Origin: Phreatobacter sp.
GTDB lineage: Bacteria > Pseudomonadota > Alphaproteobacteria > Rhizobiales > Phreatobacteraceae
NCBI RefSeq assembly: GCF_022843985.1
Contig: NZ_JALHMP010000011.1
Location: 1-64,000, forward strand
Length of the DNA stretch: 64,000 nt
Reading direction: 5' to 3'
Below the pieces are notes generated by a model. It had not been told where the DNA came from. It saw only the letters and a program-made list of their open reading frames with translations, and searched no databases. This document shows positions 44,550 to 53,568 of the stretch, one piece after another. The position numbers and the translations under genes were made by a program. Position 1 is the first letter of the stretch. Every line of letters starts with the position of its first letter.

Positions 44550-45314
44550 ATGACTCTCTTCGACATGAGCGGCAAGGTCGCCGTCATCACCGGGTCCTCG
44601 CGCGGCATCGGCCGCGCCATCGCCGAGCGCATGGCCGAGCATGGCGCCAAGGTCGTCATCTCCTCGCGCAAGGCCGGGCCCTGCGAGGAGGTGGCGTATG
44701 CCATCAACGCCAAGCACGGCGCCGGCACCGCCATCGTCGTGCCGGCCAACATCTCGTCGAAGGAGGACCTGCAGCGCCTCGTCGACGAGACACGCCGCCA
44801 ACTCGGCAAGATCGACGTGCTCGTCTGCAATGCCGCTTCGAACCCCTATTACGGGCCGATGGCCGGCATCACCGACGACGCCTTCGGCAAGATCCTCACC
44901 AACAACATCGTCGCCAACAACTGGCTGATCTCCATGGTCGTGCCGGAGATGATCGCGCGGAAGGAGGGCTCCATCATCATCGTCTCCTCCATCGGGGGCC
45001 TGCGCGGCTCGGAGGTGATCGGCGCCTATTGCATCTCCAAGGCCGCCGACATGCAGCTTGCCCGCAACCTCGCCCACGAGCACGGCCGCCACAATATCCG
45101 CGTCAACTGCATCGCCCCGGGCCTGATCAAGACCGACTTCGCCAGGGCGCTGTGGGAGGACAAGGAAGCCCGCGAGGCCCGCGAGCGCGAGACGCCGCTG
45201 CGCCGCATCGGCGACCCCGACGAGATCGCCGGCGCCGCCGTCTATCTCGGCTCGAAGGCCTCGACCTACATGACCGGGCAGTGCCTGGTGGTGGATGGCG
45301 GCGTCACGATCTGA
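44550..45314 (+). CDS. SDR family oxidoreductase
   Basis: 254 residues. Cofactor motif TGSSRGIGRAIAERMAEHGAK (about 14-34, trimmed here to TGSSRGIGRA), Arg in SSRKAG suggesting NADPH, VCNAASNPYYGPM (about 92-104), catalytic Ser in IVSSIGG and YCISKAA (about 158-164), then INCIAPGLIKTDFA-type loop. The MTLFDMSGKVAVITG start and YCISKAADMQLARN resemble SDRs linked to acyl-CoA dehydrogenases. It lies 172 nt after the dehydrogenase, across a palindrome. Confidence 0.93.
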   Translation: MTLFDMSGKVAVITGSSRGIGRAIAERMAEHGAKVVISSRKAGPCEEVAYAINAKHGAGTAIVVPANISSKEDLQRLVDETRRQLGKIDVLVCNAASNPYYGPMAGITDDAFGKILTNNIVANNWLISMVVPEMIARKEGSIIIVSSIGGLRGSEVIGAYCISKAADMQLARNLAHEHGRHNIRVNCIAPGLIKTDFARALWEDKEAREARERETPLRRIGDPDEIAGAAVYLGSKASTYMTGQCLVVDGGVTI

Positions 45315-45357
45315 GCGGGAGATCAGGCGGTCGGCAGTCGTCCGATTGCCGATCGTC

Positions 45358-46113
45358 TCAGTAGAGCCCGCGGCCGCCGTTGATCTGCACCGTCTCGCCG
45401 GTGATGAAGGCCGCCATGTCCGAGGCGAGGAAGAGCACGAGATTGGCGACGTCCTCCGCCGTCCCCTCCCGCCGGAGCGGCGTGCCCTCCACCGCCGACT
45501 TCCGCCCCTCCGGCGTGTTGAACTGCACGTGGAAGCGCGTGTCGATGAGCCCCGGCGCCACGCCGTTGACCCGGATGCCGAGCGGCCCGAGTTCCTTCGC
45601 CAGTGCGCGGGTATAGGTGACGATGGCCCCCTTCGACGCGGCATAGTGCAGCGCGCCAGGCCCGCCGCCGTCCATCGCCGCCAGCGACGACATGGTGACG
45701 ATGGCACCCGATTTCTTCTCCGTCATGATCTTCACCGCTGCCTGGCAGGTGAGATAGGTGGACATGACGTTGAGGTCGAAGGTGCGCTGCCACAGGTCGA
45801 GCGAGGATGCGGTCGTGCCGACCCGCTGCAGGATGCCGCCGGCATTGGTGAAGACGATGTCGAGCGTGCCGAAGGCGCGCAGCACTGCCGCAAAGGCGGC
45901 ATCGGTTTCATCCTGCCGCGTCAGGTCCGCCTTGACGGCCAGGGCCTTGCCGCCGGCCGCTGCGATCTCCGTCTCCAGCGCGTTCGCCTCCGCGCCGCTG
46001 GAAATATAGGTGAAGGCGACTTTGGCGCCGGCCTTGGCAAAGGCCCGCGTCGCTGCCGCGCCGATGCCCGATGCGCCACCCGTGACCAGTGCGACCTTGC
46101 CCTTGAAATCCAT
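45358..46113 (-). CDS. SDR family oxidoreductase
   Basis: 251 residues. TGGASGIGAAATRAFAKAG (about 12-30), TNAGG (about 88-92), catalytic Ser in VTMSSLAAMDG and YAASKGAIV (about 155-163), ending with VQINGGRGLY. FabG-like in overall form. ATG 46113 is 6 nt from GGGAG; an adjacent ATG at 46116 is the alternative. It lies downstream of the TRAP transporter genes on the same strand (43 nt), so it probably acts on the imported compound. Confidence 0.93.
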   Translation of the reverse strand: MDFKGKVALVTGGASGIGAAATRAFAKAGAKVAFTYISSGAEANALETEIAAAGGKALAVKADLTRQDETDAAFAAVLRAFGTLDIVFTNAGGILQRVGTTASSLDLWQRTFDLNVMSTYLTCQAAVKIMTEKKSGAIVTMSSLAAMDGGGPGALHYAASKGAIVTYTRALAKELGPLGIRVNGVAPGLIDTRFHVQFNTPEGRKSAVEGTPLRREGTAEDVANLVLFLASDMAAFITGETVQINGGRGLY

Positions 46114-46156
46114 CATGCACTCCCTCGGATGGCGATGAACGGCCACGCTGGCCGCG

Positions 46157-47476
46157 TCAGTTCAGAAATTCCGGCGAGATCAGGCTCGGCAGGAACAGCG
46201 TCACCTTCGGCCAGACGATGACCAGCGCCAGCACCATGAACAGCGGGATCAGCATGAAGATCGTATCCTTGATCACCGCCCGCATGCGCAGGCCCGCGAC
46301 AGCGCAGGCGATCATCAGACAGAGCCCGTAGGGTGGCGTGACGAGGCCGAAGGCGAGTGAGACGATGCCGATCATGGCGAAATGGACCGGATCCATCTCC
46401 ACCGCCTTCGCCAGCGGCTGCAGGATCGGCCCGCAGATGATGATGGCGGGGATGGCATCGAGGAAACAGCCGACGATCAGGAAGACGGCGGCGATGAAGA
46501 ATCCGGTGGCGATGAAGCCCATCTGCCAGGTCGAGACGCCGGTCAGGATGGCTTCGGGGATCTTGTAATAGGCCAGCAGCCAGCCGAAACAGCTCGCCGT
46601 ACCCACGCAGAACAGGATCACGCCGGTGAGCCGGCCGGTATCGAGCAGCGCAGTGTAGAGCCCCTTCAGGTTCATCTCGCGATAGACGACGAAGGACAGG
46701 ACGCCGGCATAGAGCACGGCGATCGCCGCCGATTCAGTCGCCGTGAACCAGCCGAAGATCTTGCCGCCGATGATGATGCCGGGGGTGAGCAGCGCCAGGA
46801 AGGAATGGGCGCAGGCGCAGAGCAGGGCCCGCCAGGTCTCGCGCGGATAGGTCGGGTAGCCCCGCTTCACCGCATAGATGTGGACGGTGGCCATCTGCGC
46901 CCCGGCGATGAGGATGCCGGGGACGATCCCGGCGAGGAACAGCGCGCCGATCGAGGTCGTCAGGATGCCCCCCCAGACGATCATCAGGATCGACGGCGGG
47001 ACGATGACCGCGAGGACGGCGGACACGGCGGTGATGGCGACCGAGAAGGAATCGTCGTAGCCGGCGCGGCGCTGGGCCTCGATGAAGATCTTCGACTGGC
47101 TGGCGGCATCCGCCGTCGATGAGCCGGAAATCCCGGCGAAGAACAGCGACAGGACCACATTGATCTGTGCCAGGCCGCCCGGCCAGTGGCCGACCATGCT
47201 GCGCGACAGCTTCAAGAGGCGGTCGGTGATGCCACCGGTGTTCATCAGGTTGGCGGTGAGCAGAAAGAACGGCACCGCCAGCAGGATGAAGGAATTGAAG
47301 GCGTTGAAGCTCTCCGACATGAGCGTCACGGTGTCGAGACGCGGCTCGATCAGGAGGATCGGCAGACAGGCGAGTCCGAGGGCGAAAGCCACCGGCACGC
47401 GCAAGGCGAGCAGCCCGAAGAAGGCCCCGAACAGCACGAAGGCCGCCTGGCCCGAGGTCAGCACGGCGCCGGTCAT
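46157..47476 (-). CDS. dctM: TRAP transporter large permease (DctM)
   Basis: 439 residues with about 12 helices. DctM landmarks: VPFFLLTANLMNTGGITDRL (about 66-85), AGISGSSTADAASQSKIFI (about 112-130), VTPPYGLCLMIACAVAGL (about 386-403) and IVPPSILMIVWGG (about 155-167). It forms the Na+-driven channel of a TRAP carboxylate importer. Its ATG overlaps the dctQ stop (ATGA). Order on the strand is dctP-dctQ-dctM-SDR. Confidence 0.95.
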   Translation of the reverse strand: MTGAVLTSGQAAFVLFGAFFGLLALRVPVAFALGLACLPILLIEPRLDTVTLMSESFNAFNSFILLAVPFFLLTANLMNTGGITDRLLKLSRSMVGHWPGGLAQINVVLSLFFAGISGSSTADAASQSKIFIEAQRRAGYDDSFSVAITAVSAVLAVIVPPSILMIVWGGILTTSIGALFLAGIVPGILIAGAQMATVHIYAVKRGYPTYPRETWRALLCACAHSFLALLTPGIIIGGKIFGWFTATESAAIAVLYAGVLSFVVYREMNLKGLYTALLDTGRLTGVILFCVGTASCFGWLLAYYKIPEAILTGVSTWQMGFIATGFFIAAVFLIVGCFLDAIPAIIICGPILQPLAKAVEMDPVHFAMIGIVSLAFGLVTPPYGLCLMIACAVAGLRMRAVIKDTIFMLIPLFMVLALVIVWPKVTLFLPSLISPEFLN

Positions 47477-48048
47477 AGGTTGAGCGTCCCGGCTTCGATA
47501 TCGTTGATGGCGGGCTTCACCGGGGATGCCTTGCGGCCGGCGGCGATCAGCACGTCGTCCCACATCTGCTCGCCGAGGAAGATGATCCAGGTGACGCCCA
47601 TCATCGGCCAGGGCAGGTGGATGAGCCAGAGCGGCAGGTCGGCGAGTTCGGAGGTCCGGAACCAGGCGAACTCGACGAATTTCGTGCCGGCGAAGACGAA
47701 GACGCAGGCCAGCACCAGCGTGCCGATGCGACCGATCAGGCGGGCCACCGCCTCGGCCCGGGGCGGCAGTTCCGGCATGACGTCGACCTCGAAATGGGTC
47801 GATTCCCTGACGCCGATCATGGCGCCGATCGAGATGGTCCAGATGAACAGGAAGCGCGCCATCTCCTCGGTCCAGATATAGCTCGGAATCAGCGCGGTAT
47901 GGCGCGAGAAGATCTGCAGGCTGACCGGGATGATGAGGACGGCGACCGAGGCCACGACAAGATGGGACAGGAGGCTCGCATAGGCGGCCGTAAACCGCCG
48001 CCAGAGGCTCGGTGCCTCCCCCACGGCAGGACTGTCGGACGGGGTCAT
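47473..48048 (-). CDS. dctQ: TRAP transporter small permease (DctQ)
   Basis: 191 residues with four helices. Typical: IPSYIWTEEMARFLFIWTISIGA (about 54-76, trimmed), the conserved WTEEMARFLF motif, VRESTHFEVDVMP (about 81-93) and a final LPLWLIHLPWPMMGVTWIIF helix (about 141-160). It bridges receptor and DctM. ATG 48048 follows an untranslated stretch of 91 nt after dctP. Confidence 0.93.
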   Translation of the reverse strand: MTPSDSPAVGEAPSLWRRFTAAYASLLSHLVVASVAVLIIPVSLQIFSRHTALIPSYIWTEEMARFLFIWTISIGAMIGVRESTHFEVDVMPELPPRAEAVARLIGRIGTLVLACVFVFAGTKFVEFAWFRTSELADLPLWLIHLPWPMMGVTWIIFLGEQMWDDVLIAAGRKASPVKPAINDIEAGTLNL

Positions 48049-48139
48049 GATGCGCTTTCGGAGAACGATGGAACGGCGCCGGCGCGCCGCAACGGGCCGG
48101 CCGGCCGCGCCGGGGCGGCGGGCCGGCCGAACGGTTTCG

Positions 48140-49174
48140 TCAGACGCCGCTGAGCTGTCCGAAGATGGCCTCGGCGCCGATCTCCCTGGCATAGGCGGCC
48201 ATGACCGGATCGGTCAGCCTCTTCATCGCGTCGCGTTCCTCGAACACGATGCGCTTCAGGCGGCCGGCCTTCTCCAGCGTCTCCAGCTTGGCGCTGTCCT
48301 CGCTCGATTCCACCTGGCGGCCGAATTCGCCGGCCTCGGCACCGGCCGCCACGATAGCGTCCTGCAGGTCCTTTGGCAGCGTGGTCAGCATCTTCATCGA
48401 GAAGCAGATCGGGCGGATCGACACCGCGTGCTGGGTCAGCACGAGGTTCGGCGCCACTTCGAAGAACTTCATCGCCTCGACGCCGGCCGCCTCGTTCTCG
48501 CCCGCCTGGATCACGCCGTTCTGGATGGCGTTGTAGACCTCGTTATAGGCGATGACGGTCGGCGACATGCCCGCTGCGGCGAAGGTGCGCGACCAGATCG
48601 GCGCGCCCTGGACGCGGATCTTCAGGCCGCGCATCTCGGCAAGGTTCTTGAAGGGCTTGTTGGCGAAGATGTTGCGGGTACCGCCGCCGGCATGGCCGAT
48701 GAGACGCACGCCCGCCCGCCGTTCCACTTCGTCCTCGATGGGCTTCAGCACTTTCGCCTTGATCACGTTGCCCATATGAGCCACGTCGCGGAACACGAAG
48801 GGCGCATCGATGAAGGGCGCGGCGCGGGCAAAGGTGGACATGTGTGCCGGTGAGACGATGGCATAGTCCACCGCGCGGCCCTGGGCCATGTACTCGAAAT
48901 ACTGCTTCTCGAGGCCCAGCGACGAGTTCTTGTGCAGGTTGAAATTGACCGGCTTGCCGTAGAGCGCCTTGACCCGCTCCTCGAACCGCACCAGCGCCTT
49001 GGTAAAGGCATGGTCGTCGTTGAACTGGACGGCACCGTTCAGCGTGATCGGGGCCTGGGCGCGCAGCACGGTCGGGCTGGCGACGAGGGCCGCAGCGGAG
49101 ACGGCGCCGAGACCGAGGATGACCTGCCTGCGTTCCACGCCGCTCCGTGTATGGGTGTCCTTGCGCATGCTCAT
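48140..49174 (-). CDS. dctP: TRAP transporter substrate-binding protein (DctP)
   Basis: 344 residues. A Tat-like signal (ERRQVILGLGAVSAAAL, about 14-30) is followed by the DctP fold: NSSLGLEKQYFEYMAQG (about 83-99), DYAIVSPAHMSTFA (about 103-116), the Arg-containing LKIRVQGAPIWSRTFAAAGMSP (about 185-206, trimmed; Arg binds carboxylate) and QAGENEAAGV (about 224-233). It captures an organic acid in the periplasm. ATG 49174 has GGAGG 8 nt upstream. Confidence 0.94.
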   Translation of the reverse strand: MSMRKDTHTRSGVERRQVILGLGAVSAAALVASPTVLRAQAPITLNGAVQFNDDHAFTKALVRFEERVKALYGKPVNFNLHKNSSLGLEKQYFEYMAQGRAVDYAIVSPAHMSTFARAAPFIDAPFVFRDVAHMGNVIKAKVLKPIEDEVERRAGVRLIGHAGGGTRNIFANKPFKNLAEMRGLKIRVQGAPIWSRTFAAAGMSPTVIAYNEVYNAIQNGVIQAGENEAAGVEAMKFFEVAPNLVLTQHAVSIRPICFSMKMLTTLPKDLQDAIVAAGAEAGEFGRQVESSEDSAKLETLEKAGRLKRIVFEERDAMKRLTDPVMAAYAREIGAEAIFGQLSGV

Positions 49175-49637
49175 TGCGATTCCTCCACAGTTGCCTTGCA
49201 CTCTTGCGGTGCGCCCATGTTGTCCTGGGTAGGCCAGATAGTATGTCAGAACGATCTGGGGCCGGACAATTGCAAAAGCCCATGTTGCGGCGCGAATTTA
49301 AATGGATTTATATTGCAGTGCACTGAACGGATATTTCGCAACGCACATCCGCTCTGCCGGACCGGTGGCCGGGATTGTAACCGTTGCGCATGTGACCGGG
49401 CCTGTGGCTTTACCCGGTAAATCGAGGCAATCCGTCGCAGCCCCGGGCCACAGGACCATAACCCTTCCGTAGCGGTTTTCTCGTAGGGATCGGACGTATT
49501 CAGTCGTTTCCTCGGCGGAACCGGCTGCTTTCGAGTCAAGAGGCCGCGAGGCGACCACCATGGCGGTTCACCATGACAGTTAAGGACGCGTCCATATTGT
49601 CCCGCCGGCCAGCCCGTTCGCTGCTAGTGTCGTAGCA
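49175..49637. other. 463-nt intergenic region between dctP and the acyltransferase cassette
   Basis: Divergent promoters are expected here. It holds an AT-rich patch at 49295-49335, a CCAGAT-N14-ATCTGG dyad at 49234-49259 near dctP, and a perfect CAGTGCACTG palindrome at 49316-49325. A 97-codon minus-strand frame inside it shows no protein-like composition. No tRNA or repeat seen. Confidence 0.5.
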
Positions 49638-50477
49638 ATGCTGGAGGCGATCGGACGAGACACGATGGGGGAGGCGCGGGCGCTCTTGGCGCGCGGCTTT
49701 CCCATGCGCGCGGAGCCCTTCTGGGCGGCCGGGCTCGACCGGCTGTCTGCCTTTCACGATGCCCAGGGCCTCGGTCCCATCGGCCAGATCATGCGGATCA
49801 AGGGTGAAGCCGTCGGCGTGATCCTCACCATGCGCAGCCGCCGCGAACAGGCCGATGGCGCACCGCCGCAGACTGTCGTCAATCTGTCCAGCTGGTATGT
49901 CGAAGAGCGTTTTCGTCTGATGGCGCCGCGCATGCTGCAGAAGGTCCTTGCCGAGACGGTCGATAGCTTCACCGACCTGACCCCGAGCCCTGCCGTCACT
50001 GACATGATCGGCCGCTTTGGCTTCGTGCGCTGCCATGACGGCGGCGTCATCTTCGCCCTGCCGGTCCAGGCGCTCCAGTCGGGGCCTGGACAGATCGGTC
50101 CGGTCGAAACCATCGCGCTCGACGCGGCTCTCGGCCGTATCGTCGAGGATCACCTGGGCCTCGGTTGTCTCGCCTGCGCCCTGGTCGATCCGGAGGGCAG
50201 TCGCCCGCTGGTCTTCAGCCTCGGCCGGCGCAAGGGCCTGCCGGCGGCCCGGCTCGTCTATGCCGACGACGTTGCGTCAGTTCGCCGCAACATCGGGGCC
50301 ATCGCGCGTTTTCTGCTGTCGCGAGGCGTGATCTGTCTGGAAATGCCCGCCAATCGCCAGGATACACCCAAAGGCGCGTGGTTCTCGACCCGGTCCCGAC
50401 CAAGCTTCGTCCGGGGCGTCAGCCCGGTGGCCGCGATCGACCATGCCTATTCGGAATTTGTTTTCCTTCGCATCTGA
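49638..50477 (+). CDS. GNAT-like acyltransferase (candidate N-acyl transferase using acyl-ACP)
   Basis: 279 residues. Not a textbook GNAT but the fold's pattern is visible: the central strand VVNLSSWYVEERFRLMAPRML (about 80-100, trimmed to VVNLSSWYV), then the helix RLMAPRMLQKVLAE, a second strand DLTPSPAVTDMIGRFGFVR (about 113-131) and VIFALP. Its C-terminal half, from VDPEGSRPLVFSLG (about 178-191), has RLVYADD and SRGVICLEM and may be a second GNAT-like half. It is the first gene before an ACP gene (31 nt), which suggests an acyl-ACP-dependent N-acyltransferase, in the manner of N-acyl amino acid synthases. Identity is inferred mostly from context. Confidence 0.7.
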   Translation: MLEAIGRDTMGEARALLARGFPMRAEPFWAAGLDRLSAFHDAQGLGPIGQIMRIKGEAVGVILTMRSRREQADGAPPQTVVNLSSWYVEERFRLMAPRMLQKVLAETVDSFTDLTPSPAVTDMIGRFGFVRCHDGGVIFALPVQALQSGPGQIGPVETIALDAALGRIVEDHLGLGCLACALVDPEGSRPLVFSLGRRKGLPAARLVYADDVASVRRNIGAIARFLLSRGVICLEMPANRQDTPKGAWFSTRSRPSFVRGVSPVAAIDHAYSEFVFLRI

Positions 50478-50508
50478 CAATGCCACCGGACCTGAGCGGG
50501 AGAGAACC

Positions 50509-50766
50509 GTGAGCACCGAGATGATCGATATTGCCGAGGAGACCAGCGCCTTCCTCAAGGGCCGGTTCCCGGCACTCGCCAACCAGCCGCTTGCGGCCGA
50601 GACGCAGCTCCTCGCCAGCGGCGCCATCGATTCCCTCGGCATTCTTGAACTGGTCACCTTCCTCGACGAGCGCTTCGGCATCCAGCTGATGGACGACGAC
50701 TTCGACCCGGCCAATTTCGAGACCTTCGGCCAGCTGGTCGCCTTCGCGGAGCGCCAGCGCGCGTGA
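50509..50766 (+). CDS. Acyl carrier protein
   Basis: 85 residues from a GTG with GGGAGAG 7 nt upstream. The phosphopantetheine site is Ser42 in SGAIDSLGILELV, preceded by ETQLLAS and followed by FLDERFGIQL, all typical of carrier proteins of the peptide/exosortase-associated kind rather than fatty-acid AcpP (which has DSLDTVEL). It is acidic, with four predicted helices. Its stop overlaps the GTG start of the ligase gene (GTGA), so carrier and ligase are coupled. Confidence 0.92.
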   Translation: MSTEMIDIAEETSAFLKGRFPALANQPLAAETQLLASGAIDSLGILELVTFLDERFGIQLMDDDFDPANFETFGQLVAFAERQRA

Positions 50767-52292
50767 CGGCTCCGCCCTATCTCCTCCACCACCTTCTCGA
50801 ACAGGCCGCCGCGTCCGGGGCGGAGCGCATCGCCGTGGTTGATGGCGAGCGGCAGGCGACCTATGCCGACCTTCTCGCCGCCGCCCGCTGCTGCGCGCAG
50901 CTCTGTCGCGACCAGGGCCTGGCCCGTGGTGATCGGGTCGCGATCTTTCTGCCGAAGAGCCTCGAGGAATGCTGGGCGATCTTCGGAATCGCCATGGCCG
51001 GCGGCGTCTTCGTCCCCGTCAATGCCCTGCTGAAGCCGGCCCAGGTCCGCCACATCGTTGCCGATTGCGGCGCTCGGATCGTGCTGACCCTCAGGGATCA
51101 GGTCGCCGCCCTCGACGAGGCTTTTGCGGGCCTCGATGACATCCGGATCATCGCCGTCGACGGCCTGCCGGCCGACGAGCCGGCCGCCTTGCCGCCGGCC
51201 GCTGGCATCGGCGAGGATCTCGCCGCCATCCTCTACACCTCGGGCTCGACCGGGCGGCCCAAGGGCGTGATGCTGAGCCACCGCAACCTGCTGGCGGGCA
51301 CGCGCATCGTGCGCACCTATCTTGGAATCACCGAAGACGAGCGCATCCTCTCGGTGCTGCCCTTCAGCTTTGATTACGGCCTCAACCAGTTGCTGACGGC
51401 GGTGGAGCAGCGCGCCCGCATCGTGCTGCTCACCTTCCAGTTCGGCGCCGACATCGTGAAGGCGATCGCCACGCACGGCATCACCGGGCTCGCCGGCGTT
51501 CCCACGATCTGGGCCATCCTCACCCGGGCGACGCCGATCCTGGCGAAGACGCCGCTCCCGACCCTGCGCTACATCACCAATTCCGGCGGGGCCGTGCCCT
51601 CCGAGACCGTGGCGCGGCTGCGCGAGAAACTGCCCGGCACCCGGATCTTCCTGATGTATGGCCTCACCGAGGCCTTCCGCTCCACCTTCCTGCCGCCCGA
51701 GGAGGTGGAGCACCGCCCGACCTCCATCGGCAAGGCCATCCCCGAATGCGAGATGCTGGTGGTGACCGCCGACGGCCGCCGGGCCGCGCCCGGGGAGCCG
51801 GGGATCCTCGTCCACCGTGGCCCCACCGTGTCGCTCGGCTACTGGAACCGGCCGGATGCGACGGCCGAGGTCCTCAGGCCCCATCCGTTCCGGCCGGCCG
51901 TCGAGGGCGGCGAGACCGTCTGCTGGTCCGGTGACCTGGTGACGGAGGATGCGGACGGTTTCCTCTATTTCGTCGCCCGCAACGACGCCATGATCAAATC
52001 CTCCGGCCATCGCATCAGCCCGACCGAGGTCGAGGAATGCCTGATGGCCATGGGCCATTTCCAGCAGGTTGCGGTGATCGGCCTGCCCGACCCCTTCGCC
52101 GGGCAGAAGGTCCATGCCGTGGCGGTGGCCCTCGGCCCGGTCGACGGCGCCGCGGTGCTGCAGGCCGCCGCGGCCGAACTGCCGCCCTACATGGTGCCGC
52201 GCGAGCTGGAGCTGGTCGCGCGCCTGCCCGTCACCCCCAATGGCAAGGTCGACTATGTCGGCCTGGTCCGCGAGCGCAGCCATGGCGACTGA
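50763..52292 (+). CDS. AMP-forming acyl-CoA/acyl-ACP ligase, exosortase-A-associated type
   Basis: 509 residues from a GTG. ANL-superfamily motifs in order: A3 YTSGSTGRPKG (158-168), A5 YGLTEAFR (299-306), A7 WSGDLVTEDADGFLYFVARND-type block (about 393-413, trimmed) and catalytic Lys495 in NGKVDY. The gap after YGLTE reads AFRSTFLPPEE, characteristic of the ligase family annotated as exosortase A system-associated (TIGR03098). It would activate a carboxylic acid and load it on CoA or the adjacent ACP. It overlaps the decarboxylase gene by 11 nt. Confidence 0.93.
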   Translation: MTAPPYLLHHLLEQAAASGAERIAVVDGERQATYADLLAAARCCAQLCRDQGLARGDRVAIFLPKSLEECWAIFGIAMAGGVFVPVNALLKPAQVRHIVADCGARIVLTLRDQVAALDEAFAGLDDIRIIAVDGLPADEPAALPPAAGIGEDLAAILYTSGSTGRPKGVMLSHRNLLAGTRIVRTYLGITEDERILSVLPFSFDYGLNQLLTAVEQRARIVLLTFQFGADIVKAIATHGITGLAGVPTIWAILTRATPILAKTPLPTLRYITNSGGAVPSETVARLREKLPGTRIFLMYGLTEAFRSTFLPPEEVEHRPTSIGKAIPECEMLVVTADGRRAAPGEPGILVHRGPTVSLGYWNRPDATAEVLRPHPFRPAVEGGETVCWSGDLVTEDADGFLYFVARNDAMIKSSGHRISPTEVEECLMAMGHFQQVAVIGLPDPFAGQKVHAVAVALGPVDGAAVLQAAAAELPPYMVPRELELVARLPVTPNGKVDYVGLVRERSHGD

Positions 52293-53568
52293 CGCGACCC
52301 TCGCCGACAGGCTCGTCGCCGACCAGTTCGGCGTCGCCGGTGCCGACCTCCTGATCGGCGGTATCCCGGCCCGTGCCCTCGCCGAGCGCTTCGGCACGCC
52401 GCTCTTCGCCTATGATGCCGGCCTCATCCGGCGCTCCTATCACGCTCTGGCGGCCGCCCTCGAAGGCTTCGCCACCATCCATTACTCGATCAAGGCCAAT
52501 CCCAATCCGGCCGTGGTGCGGGTGCTCCATGCCGCCGGCGCCGGAATCGAAATCGCCTCGCTCGGCGAGTTCCACGCGGCGATGAAAGCGGGCGTCGATC
52601 CCGCACAGATCCTCTTCGCCGGCCCGGGCAAGCGCCGCTCGGAACTCGCGGCCGTGATATCAGCCGGTATCGGCGAGATCCACCTTGAGAGCCACGAGGA
52701 AATGGCCCATGTCGCGGCCATCGGCGCGTCCCTCGGCCGCCGGGTCTGCGTTGCCGTCCGTGTCAATCCCATCGCCGAGGCCCAGGGCGGCGCCATGCGC
52801 ATGGGCGGCAAGGCCGCCCCCTTCGGCTTCGACGAGGAGGATCTCGACGCCGTCGTGGACGCTGTGGCAGGCGATCCCCATCTCGATCTCACCGGCATCC
52901 ATCTCTTCGCGGGGACGCAGATCCTCGATGCCGCCGTGCTGATCGGCCAGTGGCGCCACGGCCTCGCCGTCGCCGGCCGCGCCGCCGCGCGTCTCGGCCG
53001 CCCGCTGCGCACCATCGACCTCGGTGGCGGGCTCGGCATCCCCTATTTCGCCGGTGAAGGCACCCTCGACCTCGCGGCGGTCCGGGCCGGCCTGCCGGAG
53101 CTGATCGCCCTGCGCGACGCCGATCCGCTCATCCGCGACGCCCATGTGCTGGTCGAGCCCGGCCGCTATCTCGTCGGTGCGAGCGGCGTCTATCTCTCGG
53201 CCGTTCTCGCCGCCAAGATCTCGCGAGGCCAGCGCTTCCTCGTGGTTGACGGCGGCATGCACCACCATCTCGCCGCCTCCGGCAATCTCGGACAGGTCAT
53301 CAAGCGCGATTATCCGGTCGCCGCCGCCTCGCGCATGGGCGAACCGCTGGTCGGTCAGGCCAGCGTCGTCGGGCCGCTCTGCACGCCGCTCGACACCCTG
53401 GCCCGCAAGGTCGAGATGCCGACCATGGCCGAGGGCGATCTCGTCGCCGTGCTGCAGTCGGGCGCCTATGGGCCGACCGCCAGTCCGGTCGGCTTCCTCA
53501 GCCATCCCGCGCCCGCCGAGGTCCTGGTGGACGCCGGCGCGGCGCAGCTGATTTCACGGGTTCAGTAG
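52282..53568 (+). CDS. PLP-dependent decarboxylase, exosortase-A-associated type (LysA/ODC fold)
   Basis: 428 residues. Fold III decarboxylase: PLP Lys71 in HYSIKANPNPAVV, DLGGGLGIPY (246-255), EPGRYLVG (292-299) and Cys367 in GPLCTPLDT. It is closest in feel to the family annotated as pyridoxal-dependent decarboxylase, exosortase A system-associated (TIGR03099), rather than diaminopimelate decarboxylase. It likely decarboxylates a free or carrier-linked amino acid. ATG 52282 lies inside the ligase gene. The 3' end overlaps the RraA-like gene on the other strand by 7 nt. Confidence 0.93.
   Translation: MATDATLADRLVADQFGVAGADLLIGGIPARALAERFGTPLFAYDAGLIRRSYHALAAALEGFATIHYSIKANPNPAVVRVLHAAGAGIEIASLGEFHAAMKAGVDPAQILFAGPGKRRSELAAVISAGIGEIHLESHEEMAHVAAIGASLGRRVCVAVRVNPIAEAQGGAMRMGGKAAPFGFDEEDLDAVVDAVAGDPHLDLTGIHLFAGTQILDAAVLIGQWRHGLAVAGRAAARLGRPLRTIDLGGGLGIPYFAGEGTLDLAAVRAGLPELIALRDADPLIRDAHVLVEPGRYLVGASGVYLSAVLAAKISRGQRFLVVDGGMHHHLAASGNLGQVIKRDYPVAAASRMGEPLVGQASVVGPLCTPLDTLARKVEMPTMAEGDLVAVLQSGAYGPTASPVGFLSHPAPAEVLVDAGAAQLISRVQ

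Noticed and set aside
49246-49539. 97-codon minus-strand frame in the dctP/acyltransferase interval
   Set aside because: No ribosome site, no protein-like hydrophobicity pattern, and it spans likely promoter elements.
49638-50477. LuxI-type acyl-homoserine-lactone synthase as identity of the 279-residue protein
   Set aside because: The conserved LuxI N-terminal Arg/Phe/Trp pattern is absent and no LuxR regulator adjoins; a more general GNAT-like acyltransferase fits better.
50277-52397. 706-codon minus-strand frame opposite the ACP-ligase genes
   Set aside because: Antisense shadow of the ligase; no domain motifs and no start signal.
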